From: Ruminococcus flavefaciens MA2007
Lineage (GTDB): Bacteria > Bacillota > Clostridia > Oscillospirales > Ruminococcaceae
Reading direction: 5' to 3'
Assembly (NCBI RefSeq): GCF_000621845.1
Contig: NZ_KK211354.1
Span: 1 to 64,000 of the forward strand
Length of the DNA: 64,000 nt
Below, piece after piece: positions 51,274-60,028 of the stretch. The position numbers and the translations under genes were made by a program. The notes beneath the pieces were generated by a model that searched no databases, had not been told where the DNA came from, and worked only from the letters and a program-made list of their open reading frames with translations. Position 1 is the first letter of the stretch. Each line of letters opens with the position of its first letter.

Positions 51274-51897
51274 ATGAAAAAACCTATCATTACAATAGAA
51301 CGACAGTACGGAAGCGGCGGAAGCGTCATCGGTAATCTTGTAGCTGAAAAGCTTGGTATCAACTGCTACAATCGTCAGATACTGAAAATGACAGCTGAAA
51401 GATGCGGTATTGCTGTTAAAAATCTCGAAAATGCTGAGGAAAATGTTCCCACAAGCTTCCTCTATTCGCTGCTTCTTTCGGCAAATCCCGCAAGGACTAT
51501 GGAGGAAAACCTTCCTCTTTCAGATAAAGTCTTTATTATGGAGAGCCGTATCATAAACGAGATAGCGGAGCAGGAAAGCAGCTTCGTGCTGGTAGGCAGA
51601 TGCGGAAATTATATCCTTGAGGATAAGGGCTGCTTCAGCGTTTATATCTACGCCGACACTGAGGCGCGCATAAAACGTGCCATACAGGATTACGGCGTTG
51701 AGGAGAAAAAAGCGGAGTCGGTGATGAAAAAGGCTGACAAGCGCCGCGAGACCTTCTACAATGTCAATACAGGCAAAACATGGCAGGACAAGGACCAGTA
51801 TTCACTTTGCCTCAACAGCGCTCAGCTGGGGGACGAACTCTGCGCAGAGATAATCGTAAAGGCTTATGAGGAATACAACAAGCGATTTGCTGACTAA
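51274..51897 (+). CDS. Cytidylate kinase-like protein
   Basis: A 207-residue P-loop protein of the cytidylate-kinase-like (Cmk2) group common in Firmicutes. Its phosphate loop is the variant ERQYGSGGSVIG (residues about 8-19) without the classic GKS/T. FVLVGRCGNYIL and the Arg-rich lid (KADKRRETFYN) follow. Phosphotransfer is likely, the substrate unproven. The ATG at 51274 follows TTGGAGG. The hairpin at 51907-51949 serves as terminator and overlaps the next gene's ribosome site. Confidence 0.88.
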   Translation: MKKPIITIERQYGSGGSVIGNLVAEKLGINCYNRQILKMTAERCGIAVKNLENAEENVPTSFLYSLLLSANPARTMEENLPLSDKVFIMESRIINEIAEQESSFVLVGRCGNYILEDKGCFSVYIYADTEARIKRAIQDYGVEEKKAESVMKKADKRRETFYNVNTGKTWQDKDQYSLCLNSAQLGDELCAEIIVKAYEEYNKRFAD

Positions 51898-51906
51898 ATA
51901 AAGAAT

Positions 51907-51949
51907 AAACAGCTCCTTTTGCGGTACAATAGCTGCAAAGGAGCTGTTT
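51907..51949 (+). promoter_or_regulatory. 13-bp hairpin: terminator that hides the next ribosome site
   Basis: AAACAGCTCCTTT (51907-51919) pairs perfectly with AAAGGAGCTGTTT (51937-51949) and is followed by T. The 3' arm contains the AAAGGAG used by the ATG at 51952, so folding would both end transcription and block translation of the DUF421 gene. Confidence 0.7.
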
Positions 51950-51951
51950 TT

Positions 51952-52659
51952 ATGTGCGTTATACTGATTCGTTCGGTTATCCTGTACGTACTTGTCATAT
52001 TCGCCGTGAGACTTATGGGTAAGCGGCAGCTTGGGGAGCTCCAGCCCTCGGAGCTGGTCATCACTATCCTTGTTTCCAATATCGCAACACTGCCTATCGA
52101 GGACGTGAATATCCCCATAATCGTCGGAGTTACGCCTATTTTGTCGCTGGTGTGCTTTGAGGTCATGGTGTCGTGGATTAATCTCAGACTGCCTGAGCTT
52201 CGGCGACTTATCTCGGGAAGTCCTAAGATAATCATCAGGAATGGCTGTATTGAGCGCGATATCATGCGGGAGCTGCGCTTTTCCGTAGATGACCTGCTCA
52301 TGGCGCTGAGAAGCAAGGATATCTTCGATATAGGCGAGGTCCAGTACGCTATCGTGGAGACTACAGGCAGCGTTTCCGTTATGAAGAAGCAGCCGCTGGA
52401 TACTCCCACGAGAAAGGATATGAAGATAGCCGCGGAGTGCTCCGAGCCGCCTGTGCTGATAATTGCCGACGGGAAGTTCATACCGCAGGCTATGGAGTCC
52501 GTGAAGCTGAGCAAAGCTGCGGTGGAAATGCTGCTTTCCGCAAATAAAATGGTTGTAAATGACGTTTTTATCATGACTGCCGACAGCTCGGGGAGCTGCT
52601 TTATTGCGGATAAGCAGGGGACTCCGCCGATGATAGTGACCTTGGGGGAGAAAAAATGA
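51952..52659 (+). CDS. DUF421 (YetF-type) membrane protein
   Basis: A 235-residue protein with three N-terminal membrane helices (about 2-75) containing RLMGKRQLGELQPSELVITIL, the hallmark of the DUF421/YetF family, and a cytosolic mixed alpha-beta domain (SPKIIIRNG, LLMALRSKDIFDIGEVQYAIVE). YetF-like proteins are linked to spore coat or envelope in bacilli; the role here is unknown. It overlaps the DUF4363 gene (ATGA), its usual partner in clostridia. Confidence 0.93.
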   Translation: MCVILIRSVILYVLVIFAVRLMGKRQLGELQPSELVITILVSNIATLPIEDVNIPIIVGVTPILSLVCFEVMVSWINLRLPELRRLISGSPKIIIRNGCIERDIMRELRFSVDDLLMALRSKDIFDIGEVQYAIVETTGSVSVMKKQPLDTPTRKDMKIAAECSEPPVLIIADGKFIPQAMESVKLSKAAVEMLLSANKMVVNDVFIMTADSSGSCFIADKQGTPPMIVTLGEKK

Positions 52660-53033
52660 CAAGAGTTAAAATAAGCGGAGCGATCCTGCTGCTTCTCATC
52701 GGAGTCAGCATATTTTCGAGCTTGTGGGTGAACCGCCGCTGTGACGCCATGCTGTCACAGATAGACGTTATATGCGGACTTGAAGAAAACGGCGATATAT
52801 CGGGAGCTGCTGAAAAAGCTCGGGAAATCAACGACGAGTGGGAGCATTTCCGTGAATGGGCTTCGGTACTGCTGAAATATGACAAGCTTGTGGAGATAGA
52901 CCGACTGTGCTCGCGGATAGTTCACCTTGCCGAAAATGAAGAGGACGAGATGACGGCGGAGCTTGCAGAGCTCCGCGATATGCTTGAAATGCTGAAAAGC
53001 GGCGAAACGCCGCTCTGGAATAGTGTTTTTTAG
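52656..53033 (+). CDS. DUF4363 membrane-anchored protein
   Basis: A 125-residue protein with one N-terminal membrane helix (about 7-25) and a helical outside part rich in Glu with WEHFREWASVL. The layout matches DUF4363 proteins, which accompany DUF421 in many clostridial genomes. The start overlaps the DUF421 stop by four bases, so the two are made together and may form a complex. Confidence 0.88.
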   Translation: MTRVKISGAILLLLIGVSIFSSLWVNRRCDAMLSQIDVICGLEENGDISGAAEKAREINDEWEHFREWASVLLKYDKLVEIDRLCSRIVHLAENEEDEMTAELAELRDMLEMLKSGETPLWNSVF

Positions 53034-53143
53034 TTGAGAATTGAGAGTTCAGAGTTGAGAGTTTAAGGTATCGCTGCGGCGATGTTATAAAAAGGAGAGC
53101 TGAGCGTATAAAAACTCTCAACTCTCCACTTTCAACTCTAAAC
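53031..53143. repeat. AGTTGAGAG-type intergenic inverted-repeat element (second copy)
   Basis: Left part TTGAGAATTGAGAGTTCAG and right part CAACTCTCCACTTTCAACTC are imperfect inverted copies around a core unrelated to that of 9411-9528. The element fills the whole gap between two converging genes and touches both stop codons. Confidence 0.65.
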
Positions 53144-54262
53144 TTACTTTTCCAGTGTTCCGTGTGAAAGAGACTTCAGATAAGCATTGATGAAGCCGTC
53201 GATATCACCGTCCATAACTGCCTGAATATTGCCGTTTTCAAAGCCTGTGCGGTGATCCTTTGCAAGGGTGTAGGGCATGAATACATATGAACGTATCTGT
53301 GAGCCCCATGCTATCTGGTTCTGAACTCCCTTGATATCCTCGATCTTTTCAAGGTGCTCACGCTCCTTTATCTCGATGAGCTTTGAACGGAGCATCTTCA
53401 TAGCGTAGTCCTTGTTCTGGTACTGGCTTCGCTGAGTCTGACAGGAAACAACGATACCTGTGGGCTTATGGATAAGACGTACAGCGGAGCTGGTCTTGTT
53501 TACCTTCTGACCGCCTGCACCGCTGGAACGGTAAACCTCCATTTCGATGTCCTCGGGACGGATATCAACTTCGATAGAATCGTCGATCTCGGGCATAACT
53601 TCGAGAGCCGCAAAAGATGTGTGACGTCTCCCCGAAGCGTCAAATGGCGATATACGCACAAGTCTGTGAACGCCCGACTCGGACTTCATATAGCCGTAAG
53701 CATTTTCACCCTCAATAAGGATAGAAGCGGACTTCATACCTGCTTCGTCGCCGTCGAGGTAGTCGAGAAGTTCCACCTTGAAATCGTGGCGCTCAGCCCA
53801 GCGGTTGTACATACGGTAGAGCATTTCTGCCCAGTCCTGAGCCTCTGTTCCGCCTGCGCCTGCATGGAATGTGAGGATAGCGTTGGAGTTGTCATACTCG
53901 CCTGTGAGGAGAGTAGCCAGCTTTTCGTCCTCCAGCTTGGTTTTGAAGGCGTCGGACTCCTTCTTTATCTCGTCAATGTCGCTCTCGTCGTCAGCTTCGA
54001 TAGAAAGCTCAATAAGAGTGATGATATCCTCGAGATTTTCGTTGAGCTTATTGTACTTTTCTATCTTCTTTTCAAGAGTTTTTTGCTCTTTCAGCACTTT
54101 CTGGGAGTTTTCGAGGTCGTCCCAGAAGCCCTCCTTTGCAGTTTCCTCGCCAAGCTCCGCAACGCGCTTCTTGGCGGCTTCTATATTCAGAACGTCGGCA
54201 AGCTCCGCCATTTCCTTGCGGTAGCCCGTCATTTCGACTCTGAGTTCGTCAAGTATTATCAT
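53144..54262 (-). CDS. prfB: Peptide chain release factor 2
   Basis: A 372-residue protein ending translation at UGA and UAA. The stop-codon reading motif SPF lies near residue 205 (RISPFDASGRRHTS), and GGQ near residue 247 (SSGAGGQKVNKTSSAV). The N-terminal region (MIILDELRVEMTGYRKEM) runs straight into the body with no in-frame stop, so the usual programmed +1 frameshift near codon 25 is absent. The ATG at 54262 follows AAAGGA. Promoter at 54295-54323. Monocistronic. Confidence 0.96.
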   Translation of the reverse strand: MIILDELRVEMTGYRKEMAELADVLNIEAAKKRVAELGEETAKEGFWDDLENSQKVLKEQKTLEKKIEKYNKLNENLEDIITLIELSIEADDESDIDEIKKESDAFKTKLEDEKLATLLTGEYDNSNAILTFHAGAGGTEAQDWAEMLYRMYNRWAERHDFKVELLDYLDGDEAGMKSASILIEGENAYGYMKSESGVHRLVRISPFDASGRRHTSFAALEVMPEIDDSIEVDIRPEDIEMEVYRSSGAGGQKVNKTSSAVRLIHKPTGIVVSCQTQRSQYQNKDYAMKMLRSKLIEIKEREHLEKIEDIKGVQNQIAWGSQIRSYVFMPYTLAKDHRTGFENGNIQAVMDGDIDGFINAYLKSLSHGTLEK

Positions 54263-54294
54263 AGTTTCAAATCCTTTCAAACATAGATACATAT

Positions 54295-54323
54295 ATTATA
54301 TCACAGTTTTTGGCGGACTGCAA
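54295..54323 (-). promoter_or_regulatory. Promoter of prfB
   Basis: On the minus strand, TTGCAG (54318-54323), 17-base spacer, TGA-TATAAT (54295-54300). Confidence 0.72.
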
Positions 54324-54351
54324 GGGGGAAAAGAGAAAATTTGCGTTTTTT

Positions 54352-54570
54352 TGTAGGGAACGTCGCTGAATTGAGAATGGAGAATGTAGGGGCTGCCTTT
54401 GGCGGTCCGCGCCTGACAAAACGACTTCAAATGACCGAATGTAGGGGCTGGCGTCCCCGACAGCCCGTCAGTTTCATTGCAATTGTGGGACACCGAGGAC
54501 GTCGTCCCCTACAATATGTTATTTATATTTGTTGCGTAAAATGCGGACTGCCAAAGGCAGCCCCTACAAA
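54352..54570. repeat. Compound TGTAGGGG-type repeat
   Basis: Several TGTAGGG...CCCTACA palindromes in a row. The stretch from GGGGCTGGCGTCCCCGACAG to CGTCCCCTACAAT matches, in reverse orientation, most of 61662-61730, so the two are copies of one element. No gene is present. Next to it (54573-54600) lies a fragment resembling the AGTTGAGAG-type ends. Confidence 0.65.
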
Positions 54571-54625
54571 ATCTTAGTTCTTAGCTCTTAGTTCTAACAG
54601 CTAAAGTCTAACGGCTAAATCGGTC

Positions 54626-54654
54626 TTGACAAACGCAATATAATCGTGTATAAT
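54626..54654 (+). promoter_or_regulatory. Promoter of the valS leader
   Basis: TTGACA (54626-54631), 17-base spacer, TATAAT (54649-54654). Confidence 0.85.
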
Positions 54655-54659
54655 AGAAA

Positions 54660-54925
54660 AGTATTCAAAGGCGATGATGAAGAGGAGTACGTGAGATACC
54701 CGATTTTCAGAGAGCTGCCGCGCGGTGAAAGGCAGTATGAGGGGCTTGCGGAAGTAGCTTCGGAGCTTCGCATGCCAACGGCTTTGCTCAGTAGTATGCG
54801 GCGTGATCCTCACGTTACAGGGGAAGAAGCTGAGCGGCTTCGCAGAGAGCGGGAGATATTCCCGAATTCAGGTGGTAACACGGACTTAGTTCGCCCTGAA
54901 CCTTAACGGTTCAGGGCGATTTTAA
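54660..54925 (+). promoter_or_regulatory. T-box leader controlling valS
   Basis: A tRNA-sensing leader. The T-box itself, AGGTGGTAACACGG (54870-54883), is exact. It is followed by the terminator stem CGCCCTGAACC / GGTTCAGGGCG (54892-54918) and TTTT. Stem I features are visible: GAGGAGTACG near the start and the distal GCTGCC...GGTGAAAGGCAG. A candidate Val specifier GTA is at 54754-54756, judged by position only. Uncharged tRNA-Val would favour the antiterminator and switch on valS. Confidence 0.92.
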
Positions 54926-55068
54926 TTCATAATGCATAATTATTAATGCATAATTTAAGAGGTCAGCTTCGTTGACGGATTTAAATTATACTGCCGTGAA
55001 ACGTTTCAAATATATCGCCGTTAGGCGATACCGCTAATTATGAATTATGCATTATGAATTATGAATTG
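54924..55068. repeat. AATTCATAATGCATAATT inverted-repeat element in the valS leader
   Basis: AT-rich ends (AATTCATAATGCATAATTAT and TTATGAATTATGCATTATGA) are inverted copies around a mixed core. The element lies between the T-box terminator and the valS ribosome site, so it becomes part of every valS mRNA. Confidence 0.7.
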
Positions 55069-55086
55069 ATCGAAAGGAAGATTTGA

Positions 55087-57708
55087 ATGGCAAAGGAACT
55101 TGCAAAGGCTTACGATCCAAAGGATTTTGAGGACCGTATCTACGCCGCATGGAACGACAAGGGCTGTTTCCGTGCAGAGGCTGATCCCAAGAAAACGCCC
55201 TACACTATAGTTATCCCTCCTCCGAACATCACAGGACAGCTCCATATGGGACACGCCCTCGATGAAACATTACAGGATATCCTTATCCGCTGGAAGAGAA
55301 TGAGCGGCTACAGTGCACTGTGGCTTCCCGGTACAGACCACGCTGCTATCGCTACAGAGGCTAAGATAGTTGAGGCTATGCGCAAGGAAGGCGTTACAAA
55401 GGAGGACCTCGGCAGAGAGGGCTTCATGAAGCGTGCATGGGAGTGGAAGAAGCAGTACGGCGGACGTATCGTTGAGCAGCTCAAGAAGCTGGGCTCCTCA
55501 TGCGACTGGTCAAGAGAGCGCTTCACCATGGACGAGGGCTGCTCAAAGGCAGTTAAGGAAGTTTTCATCAAGTACTATGAAAAAGGTCTCATTTACAGAG
55601 GCGAGCGTATAATCAACTGGTGCCCCAAGTGCCGCACATCACTTTCCGACGCTGAGGTAACATATGAGGATCAGGCTGGTCATTTCTGGCACCTCCGCTA
55701 TAAGATAAAGGACAGCGACGGCTATCTGGAGCTTGCTACCACACGTCCCGAGACTCTCCTCGGTGATACAGCTGTTGCAGTAAATCCAAAGGACGAGCGC
55801 TACACAGACCTCGTTGGCAAGACAGTTATACTGCCTATCGTTCACAGAGAGATACCTATCGTTGCTGACGATTATGTTGAAATGGACTTCGGTACAGGCG
55901 TAGTTAAGATAACTCCTGCTCACGATCCTAACGACTTCGAGGTAGGTCTCCGCCACAAGCTGCCCGTTATCAATGTAATGAACGACGACGCTACTATCGT
56001 TGACGATTATCCTGCATACGCAGGCATGGACCGCTACGAGGCAAGAAAGAAGATAGTTGAGGACCTCGAAAAGGAAGGCGCTCTCGTTAAGATAGAGGAG
56101 TACAGCCATAATGTAGGTACCTGCTACCGCTGCGGAACAACTGTTGAGCCAAAGGTATCAACTCAGTGGTTCGTTAAGATGAAGCCCCTTGCAGAGCCGG
56201 CTATAAAGGCTGTAAAGAACGGCGATACAAAGTTCGTTCCCGAGCGTTTTGACAAGATATACTTCCACTGGCTCGAAAACATCAAGGACTGGTGTATCTC
56301 CCGTCAGATATGGTGGGGACATCAGATACCTGCATTCTACTGCGACGAGTGCGGCGAAATGGTAGTTACAAAGGAGAGCAGTGCGGTTTGTCCTAAGTGC
56401 GGCAAGCCTATGAGACAGGATCCCGATACTCTCGATACATGGTTCAGCTCTGCGCTCTGGCCTTTCTCCACACTGGGCTGGCCCGAGAACACAGAGGACC
56501 TCAAGTACTTCTACCCAACAAATACTCTCGTAACAGGCTATGATATCATCTTCTTCTGGGTAATCAGAATGATGTTCAGCGGTCTGGAGAACATGGGCAA
56601 GGTACCTTTTGATACAGTTCTTATCCACGGTCTTGTACGTGACGCACAGGGACGCAAGATGTCCAAGTCGCTGGGCAACGGTATCGATCCTCTTGAAGTT
56701 ATCAACGAGTACGGCGCTGACGCTCTCAGATTCATGCTTGCAACAGGCAACTCACCCGGAAACGATATGCGTTATATCGACGACAAGGTAAAGGCTGCCC
56801 GTAACTTCGCAAACAAGCTCTGGAACGCTTCACGTTTCATCATGATGAACCTCCCCGAGGACTTTGAGTTCAAGGGACTTCCAACAGAGCTTGAATTAGA
56901 GGACAAGTGGCTTGTAAACAAGTTCAATCAGCTTGCAAAGGAAGTAGGCGAGAACCTGGACAAGTACGAGCTTGGCGTTGCTTCACAGAAGATATACGAC
57001 TTTATCTGGGACGTATTCTGCGACTGGTACATCGAGCTCACAAAGCCACGTATACAGGCAGGCGGCGAGACAATGGCAAAGGCTCAGGCAGTTCTTGTAT
57101 GGGCTATGCAGGGGATGCTGAAGCTCCTCCACCCGTTCATGCCGTTCATCACCGAGGAGATATGGCAGGTCCTCAACAACGAGAAGTCCATGATAATCCT
57201 CGAAACTTACCCGACTTACGATGCTTCTATCGACTTTACAGCCGAGGAGAAGGCGTTCGAGAAGATAATCTCAGCTATCAAGGCTGTAAGAAATACACGT
57301 ACAGAAATGAACGTACCGCCGTCGGTAAAGGCTAAGCTCTTCATCGAGACTGCCGACAAGGAGCTCTTCAACTCCTGTGCAGTATTCTTCGAGAAGCTTG
57401 CTTCCGCTTCCGCAGTTGAGACAGGCGACAAGTTCGATATCCCCGATTCTGCAAACGCAGTTACAGATTCAGCACGTATCTTTATTCCTATGGACGAGCT
57501 GGTTGACAAGGAGAAGGAGATAGCACGTCTCGAAAAGGAAAAGGCAAAGGTTCAGAAGGATATAGACTTCCTCAGCGGAAAGCTCAATAATCATGGCTTT
57601 ATCGCAAAGGCTCCTGCTCAGCTCATTGACGCTGAAAAGGCTAAGCTTGCAAAGGCTGAGGAGAAAATGGCTAAGATAGAGCAGTCTATCGCAGCATTCA
57701 GAAAATAA
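55087..57708 (+). CDS. valS: Valyl-tRNA synthetase
   Basis: An 873-residue class I synthetase charging tRNA-Val. HMGH of the HIGH motif is at residues 53-56 (NITGQLHMGHA), KMSKS near 524-528 (GRKMSKSLGNGIDP). The editing domain (about 200-340; TTRPETLLGDTAVAV) and a zinc-knuckle-like CDECG...CPKCG region (about 419-441) are present, and a C-terminal coiled coil (about 805-873) closes it. Full length for the family. Ribosome site AAAGGAAG. Controlled by the T-box at 54660-54925. Confidence 0.98.
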   Translation: MAKELAKAYDPKDFEDRIYAAWNDKGCFRAEADPKKTPYTIVIPPPNITGQLHMGHALDETLQDILIRWKRMSGYSALWLPGTDHAAIATEAKIVEAMRKEGVTKEDLGREGFMKRAWEWKKQYGGRIVEQLKKLGSSCDWSRERFTMDEGCSKAVKEVFIKYYEKGLIYRGERIINWCPKCRTSLSDAEVTYEDQAGHFWHLRYKIKDSDGYLELATTRPETLLGDTAVAVNPKDERYTDLVGKTVILPIVHREIPIVADDYVEMDFGTGVVKITPAHDPNDFEVGLRHKLPVINVMNDDATIVDDYPAYAGMDRYEARKKIVEDLEKEGALVKIEEYSHNVGTCYRCGTTVEPKVSTQWFVKMKPLAEPAIKAVKNGDTKFVPERFDKIYFHWLENIKDWCISRQIWWGHQIPAFYCDECGEMVVTKESSAVCPKCGKPMRQDPDTLDTWFSSALWPFSTLGWPENTEDLKYFYPTNTLVTGYDIIFFWVIRMMFSGLENMGKVPFDTVLIHGLVRDAQGRKMSKSLGNGIDPLEVINEYGADALRFMLATGNSPGNDMRYIDDKVKAARNFANKLWNASRFIMMNLPEDFEFKGLPTELELEDKWLVNKFNQLAKEVGENLDKYELGVASQKIYDFIWDVFCDWYIELTKPRIQAGGETMAKAQAVLVWAMQGMLKLLHPFMPFITEEIWQVLNNEKSMIILETYPTYDASIDFTAEEKAFEKIISAIKAVRNTRTEMNVPPSVKAKLFIETADKELFNSCAVFFEKLASASAVETGDKFDIPDSANAVTDSARIFIPMDELVDKEKEIARLEKEKAKVQKDIDFLSGKLNNHGFIAKAPAQLIDAEKAKLAKAEEKMAKIEQSIAAFRK

Positions 57709-57715
57709 GCAAAAT

Positions 57716-57740
57716 GGGCGGCATTTATTGCCGCCCATAT
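57716..57740 (+). terminator. Terminator of valS
   Basis: TGGGCGGCA pairs perfectly with TGCCGCCCA around TTTAT; a weak T run follows. Confidence 0.78.
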
Positions 57741-57761
57741 GTTTTATTAAGAAGTATCATT

Positions 57762-57788
57762 TGTAGGGGGCGATGCCTACATCGCCCC
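57762..57788. repeat. TGTAGGGG-type palindrome
   Basis: TGTAGGGGGCGATG with CATCGCCCC; a single short copy of the GC-rich family. Confidence 0.55.
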
Positions 57789-57822
57789 GAAATATATGGT
57801 GATTTATTGTATATAACAGCAA

Positions 57823-57852
57823 AGCTCCCTATACAGGGAGCTTTTTTGCTGT
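57823..57852. terminator. Bidirectional terminator before htrA
   Basis: AGCTCCCT and AGGGAGCT stem followed by TTTTTT on the plus strand. On the minus strand, after the htrA stop at 57884, the T run is only TTTGC. Confidence 0.75.
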
Positions 57853-57883
57853 TATTTTATTATGAAGGAGTAATGATAAGCGC

Positions 57884-59476
57884 TTATTTTTCCTCGTCCT
57901 CAGCTTCATCGGACTTTTCAGAATTTTCGGCTTTTTCAGCCTTGTCGGACTTGCTCTTCTTCTCGGACTTCTTTTCGTCCTCGCTGTCCTTTTCGTCAGC
58001 CTCGTCTTCGTCCTCTTCCTCGGACTTTTCCTCGTTCTTGCTGTTATTCTTGGACTTGCTCTTTTCAGACTCATCGTCCTTTGACTGCTCGACTACCTTT
58101 TCATCGAGAGTTACCTTGACGGTCTTGTTCTCGTCGTCTCTTACAAAGGTTATCTCGATCTCTTCGCCTGCGGAGTGCTTGTTGAGCTGAGCAATGAGCT
58201 CCTCGTTTGAAGCAACCTTTTCGCCGTCGACCTCAGTGATGATATCGCCCTTGCGGAGACCTGCCTTTTCAGCGGCACTGCCCTTGTTTACGGCATAAAC
58301 ATAGATACCTGTCGGCCAGTCGTACATCTTTGCGTCAGTCTCGGATACAGTCTGAGCGCTGATACCCAGCTGCGGCTTGCCTGTTACATAGCCGAACTTC
58401 ATAAGGTCGTCAATGATAGAAGAAGTAAGATTTGAGGGGATAGCAAAGCCGATACCCTCGATAGAAGCTCCCGATGATGAGTATGAAGATGACATCTTAG
58501 AGGAGTTGATACCGATTACCTGACCATACTTGTTGATAAGTGGACCGCCTGAGTTTCCTGAATTGATAGCGGCATCGGTCTGGATAAGGTTCATAGCCTT
58601 GTCGTTGATAGTGATGTTTCTGTTAAGACCTGATATCATACCGCCTGTAACGGTGTCCATGAGCTCAAAGCCGAGAGGATTGCCGATAGCGATAACTGAT
58701 TCGCCAAGTCTGAGCTCGTCGCTGTTGCCGAATTCAGCGGCTGTAAGACCTGTTGCGTCTATTTTCAGAACTGCAAGGTCGCAGTCTGTATCATAACCGA
58801 TTATCTCAGCGTCATATGTCTTGTCGTCATCGAGAACTACTGAAACGCTGTCTGCTTTTTCTCCGCCGTATTCGCCGTCGTAGATAACATGAGCGTTTGT
58901 GACGATATATCCGTTTTCTGAGATTATAACACCTGTACCTGTGCCCTTGTATTCTCTTGTTACAGGCTCACTGCTTCTGTTGTTGCCGCCGAAGCCGTTG
59001 CCGAAACCGTTTCCGAAGCCGAAACCGAAATCAAAGAAGTCCTCAAAGCCGTCGAGACCGCTGCTTATGGTCTGCTCAGTGGTGAATGTTGATTCGATAC
59101 CTACTACAGAGGGGAGTACCTTTTCAACTATCTCTTCATTTGAGAGAGCGTTTCCGCCGATCTCCTGAGGCTTGATAAGGCTTACTGCCTTTGAAGCGAG
59201 GAGTTCTTTAGTAGCTTCCTTTGTGGTGGACTTTGCGTCGTCTTCAAGTTCCTCGATGACTGAATCACCTGAGAAGTTCTCGCCTGCGAAGTAGCGGTAA
59301 GCACCGATTGAGCCGCCTGATACTAAAGCCATAGCCATGATAAAGGCAGTTACCTTCAGACCTGTGTGCTTTTTCTTTTTGGGAGCCTCAGCGCTGTCGG
59401 TACTGAAGCCGTTATAATTCTCACCGTTGTTATTTGGGCTCTGCTGGTTATTGTAATTGTAGTTATACTCACTCAT
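57884..59476 (-). CDS. htrA: HtrA/DegP-type membrane serine protease with charged tail
   Basis: A 530-residue surface protease for misfolded exported proteins. An Asn/Tyr-rich cytosolic N-terminus (1-35) and a membrane anchor (about 40-60) precede the trypsin-like domain (about 115-345): catalytic His near 196 (TNAHVIYDG), Asp near 233 (DCDLAVLK) and Ser near 308 (NSGNSGGPL). One PDZ domain follows (about 355-455). The last 70 residues are a Lys/Glu/Ser/Asp-rich tail not usual in the family. The protease domain holds a Gly/Phe/Asn-rich insert (FGFGNGFGNGFGG). Start chosen at MSEYN (59476), with AAAGGA upstream. Confidence 0.95.
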   Translation of the reverse strand: MSEYNYNYNNQQSPNNNGENYNGFSTDSAEAPKKKKHTGLKVTAFIMAMALVSGGSIGAYRYFAGENFSGDSVIEELEDDAKSTTKEATKELLASKAVSLIKPQEIGGNALSNEEIVEKVLPSVVGIESTFTTEQTISSGLDGFEDFFDFGFGFGNGFGNGFGGNNRSSEPVTREYKGTGTGVIISENGYIVTNAHVIYDGEYGGEKADSVSVVLDDDKTYDAEIIGYDTDCDLAVLKIDATGLTAAEFGNSDELRLGESVIAIGNPLGFELMDTVTGGMISGLNRNITINDKAMNLIQTDAAINSGNSGGPLINKYGQVIGINSSKMSSSYSSSGASIEGIGFAIPSNLTSSIIDDLMKFGYVTGKPQLGISAQTVSETDAKMYDWPTGIYVYAVNKGSAAEKAGLRKGDIITEVDGEKVASNEELIAQLNKHSAGEEIEITFVRDDENKTVKVTLDEKVVEQSKDDESEKSKSKNNSKNEEKSEEEDEDEADEKDSEDEKKSEKKSKSDKAEKAENSEKSDEAEDEEK

Positions 59477-60028
59477 ATTATTCACGTTCCTTTTCAATTA
59501 TTTTTCTGAGGTTCTCCCTCAGCCTGTGATTATATTATATTAGCCCTTTGTGATATTAATTTGCGGCAAATGTAATGTTTTTGAGAATTTTATGTGTAAT
59601 TTCTATCACAATTCGGGTTTGAATGTGAAAAAACAGCCAATTGTCCTTAGCCGTTAGCTATTAGATTGTATGGGACGGCGTCCTCGACGTCCCATTTAAG
59701 AGACGCCTTTACTTGCAAGGCGACACTAATCGTGTCCGGCACCCTCTGTCCTTCGGACACCTCCCTACACTGTAGGGAGTCACTCTTGACCTGACCAAAG
59801 GAACACAGTCCCTTTGGAATCCCGTTCATAGTATCAGCATAAATAACAGTTCACTAATTACCCAAATTACTTGCATTATTCTGATATATATGATATAAGC
59901 GCGGAGCCCACGCCGCCTTTTTCACGTTAAAGTTATTATAAACATTAGTTTTTTAGCCGCGAATGTTGCTTTTTCTGTTTTTTTATGATATAATAAAAAT
60001 ATTATATATTATTAAGGAAAGGAAAACT
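59477..60028. other. Long intergenic region with a hairpin-rich repeat and a promoter
   Basis: A 552-base gap. 59498-59660 holds the htrA promoter area (a leftward TATAAT at about 59532-59542, -35 unclear). 59666-59825 is the multi-hairpin repeat listed separately. 59826-59960 shows nothing clear. The promoter TTGCTT (59966-59971) - N17 - TATAAT (59989-59994) serves the gene at 60029. Confidence 0.6.
59666..59825. repeat. Multi-hairpin GC-rich repeat element
   Basis: Six palindromes in series: GGGACGGCGTCC/GGACGTCCC type, CGCCTT/AAGGCG, ACAC/GTGT, TGTCC/GGACA, CTCCCTACA/TGTAGGGAG, CCAAAGG/CCTTTGG. It is related in style to the TGTAGGGG family but longer. A 60-codon open frame on the minus strand is most likely fortuitous. 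Confidence 0.55.

Noticed and set aside
54646..54906. Open frame of 86 codons before valS.
   Set aside because: It covers the T-box leader; its sequence is explained by RNA structure and the exact T-box motif.
54924..55068. AT-rich inverted repeat considered as a phage or element attachment site.
   Set aside because: No integrase, tRNA gene or direct-repeat boundary is nearby; a small intergenic repeat explains it better.
59647..59829. Open frame of 60 codons on the minus strand in the multi-hairpin repeat.
   Set aside because: The frame simply crosses a series of palindromes, has no ribosome site, and matches no protein pattern.
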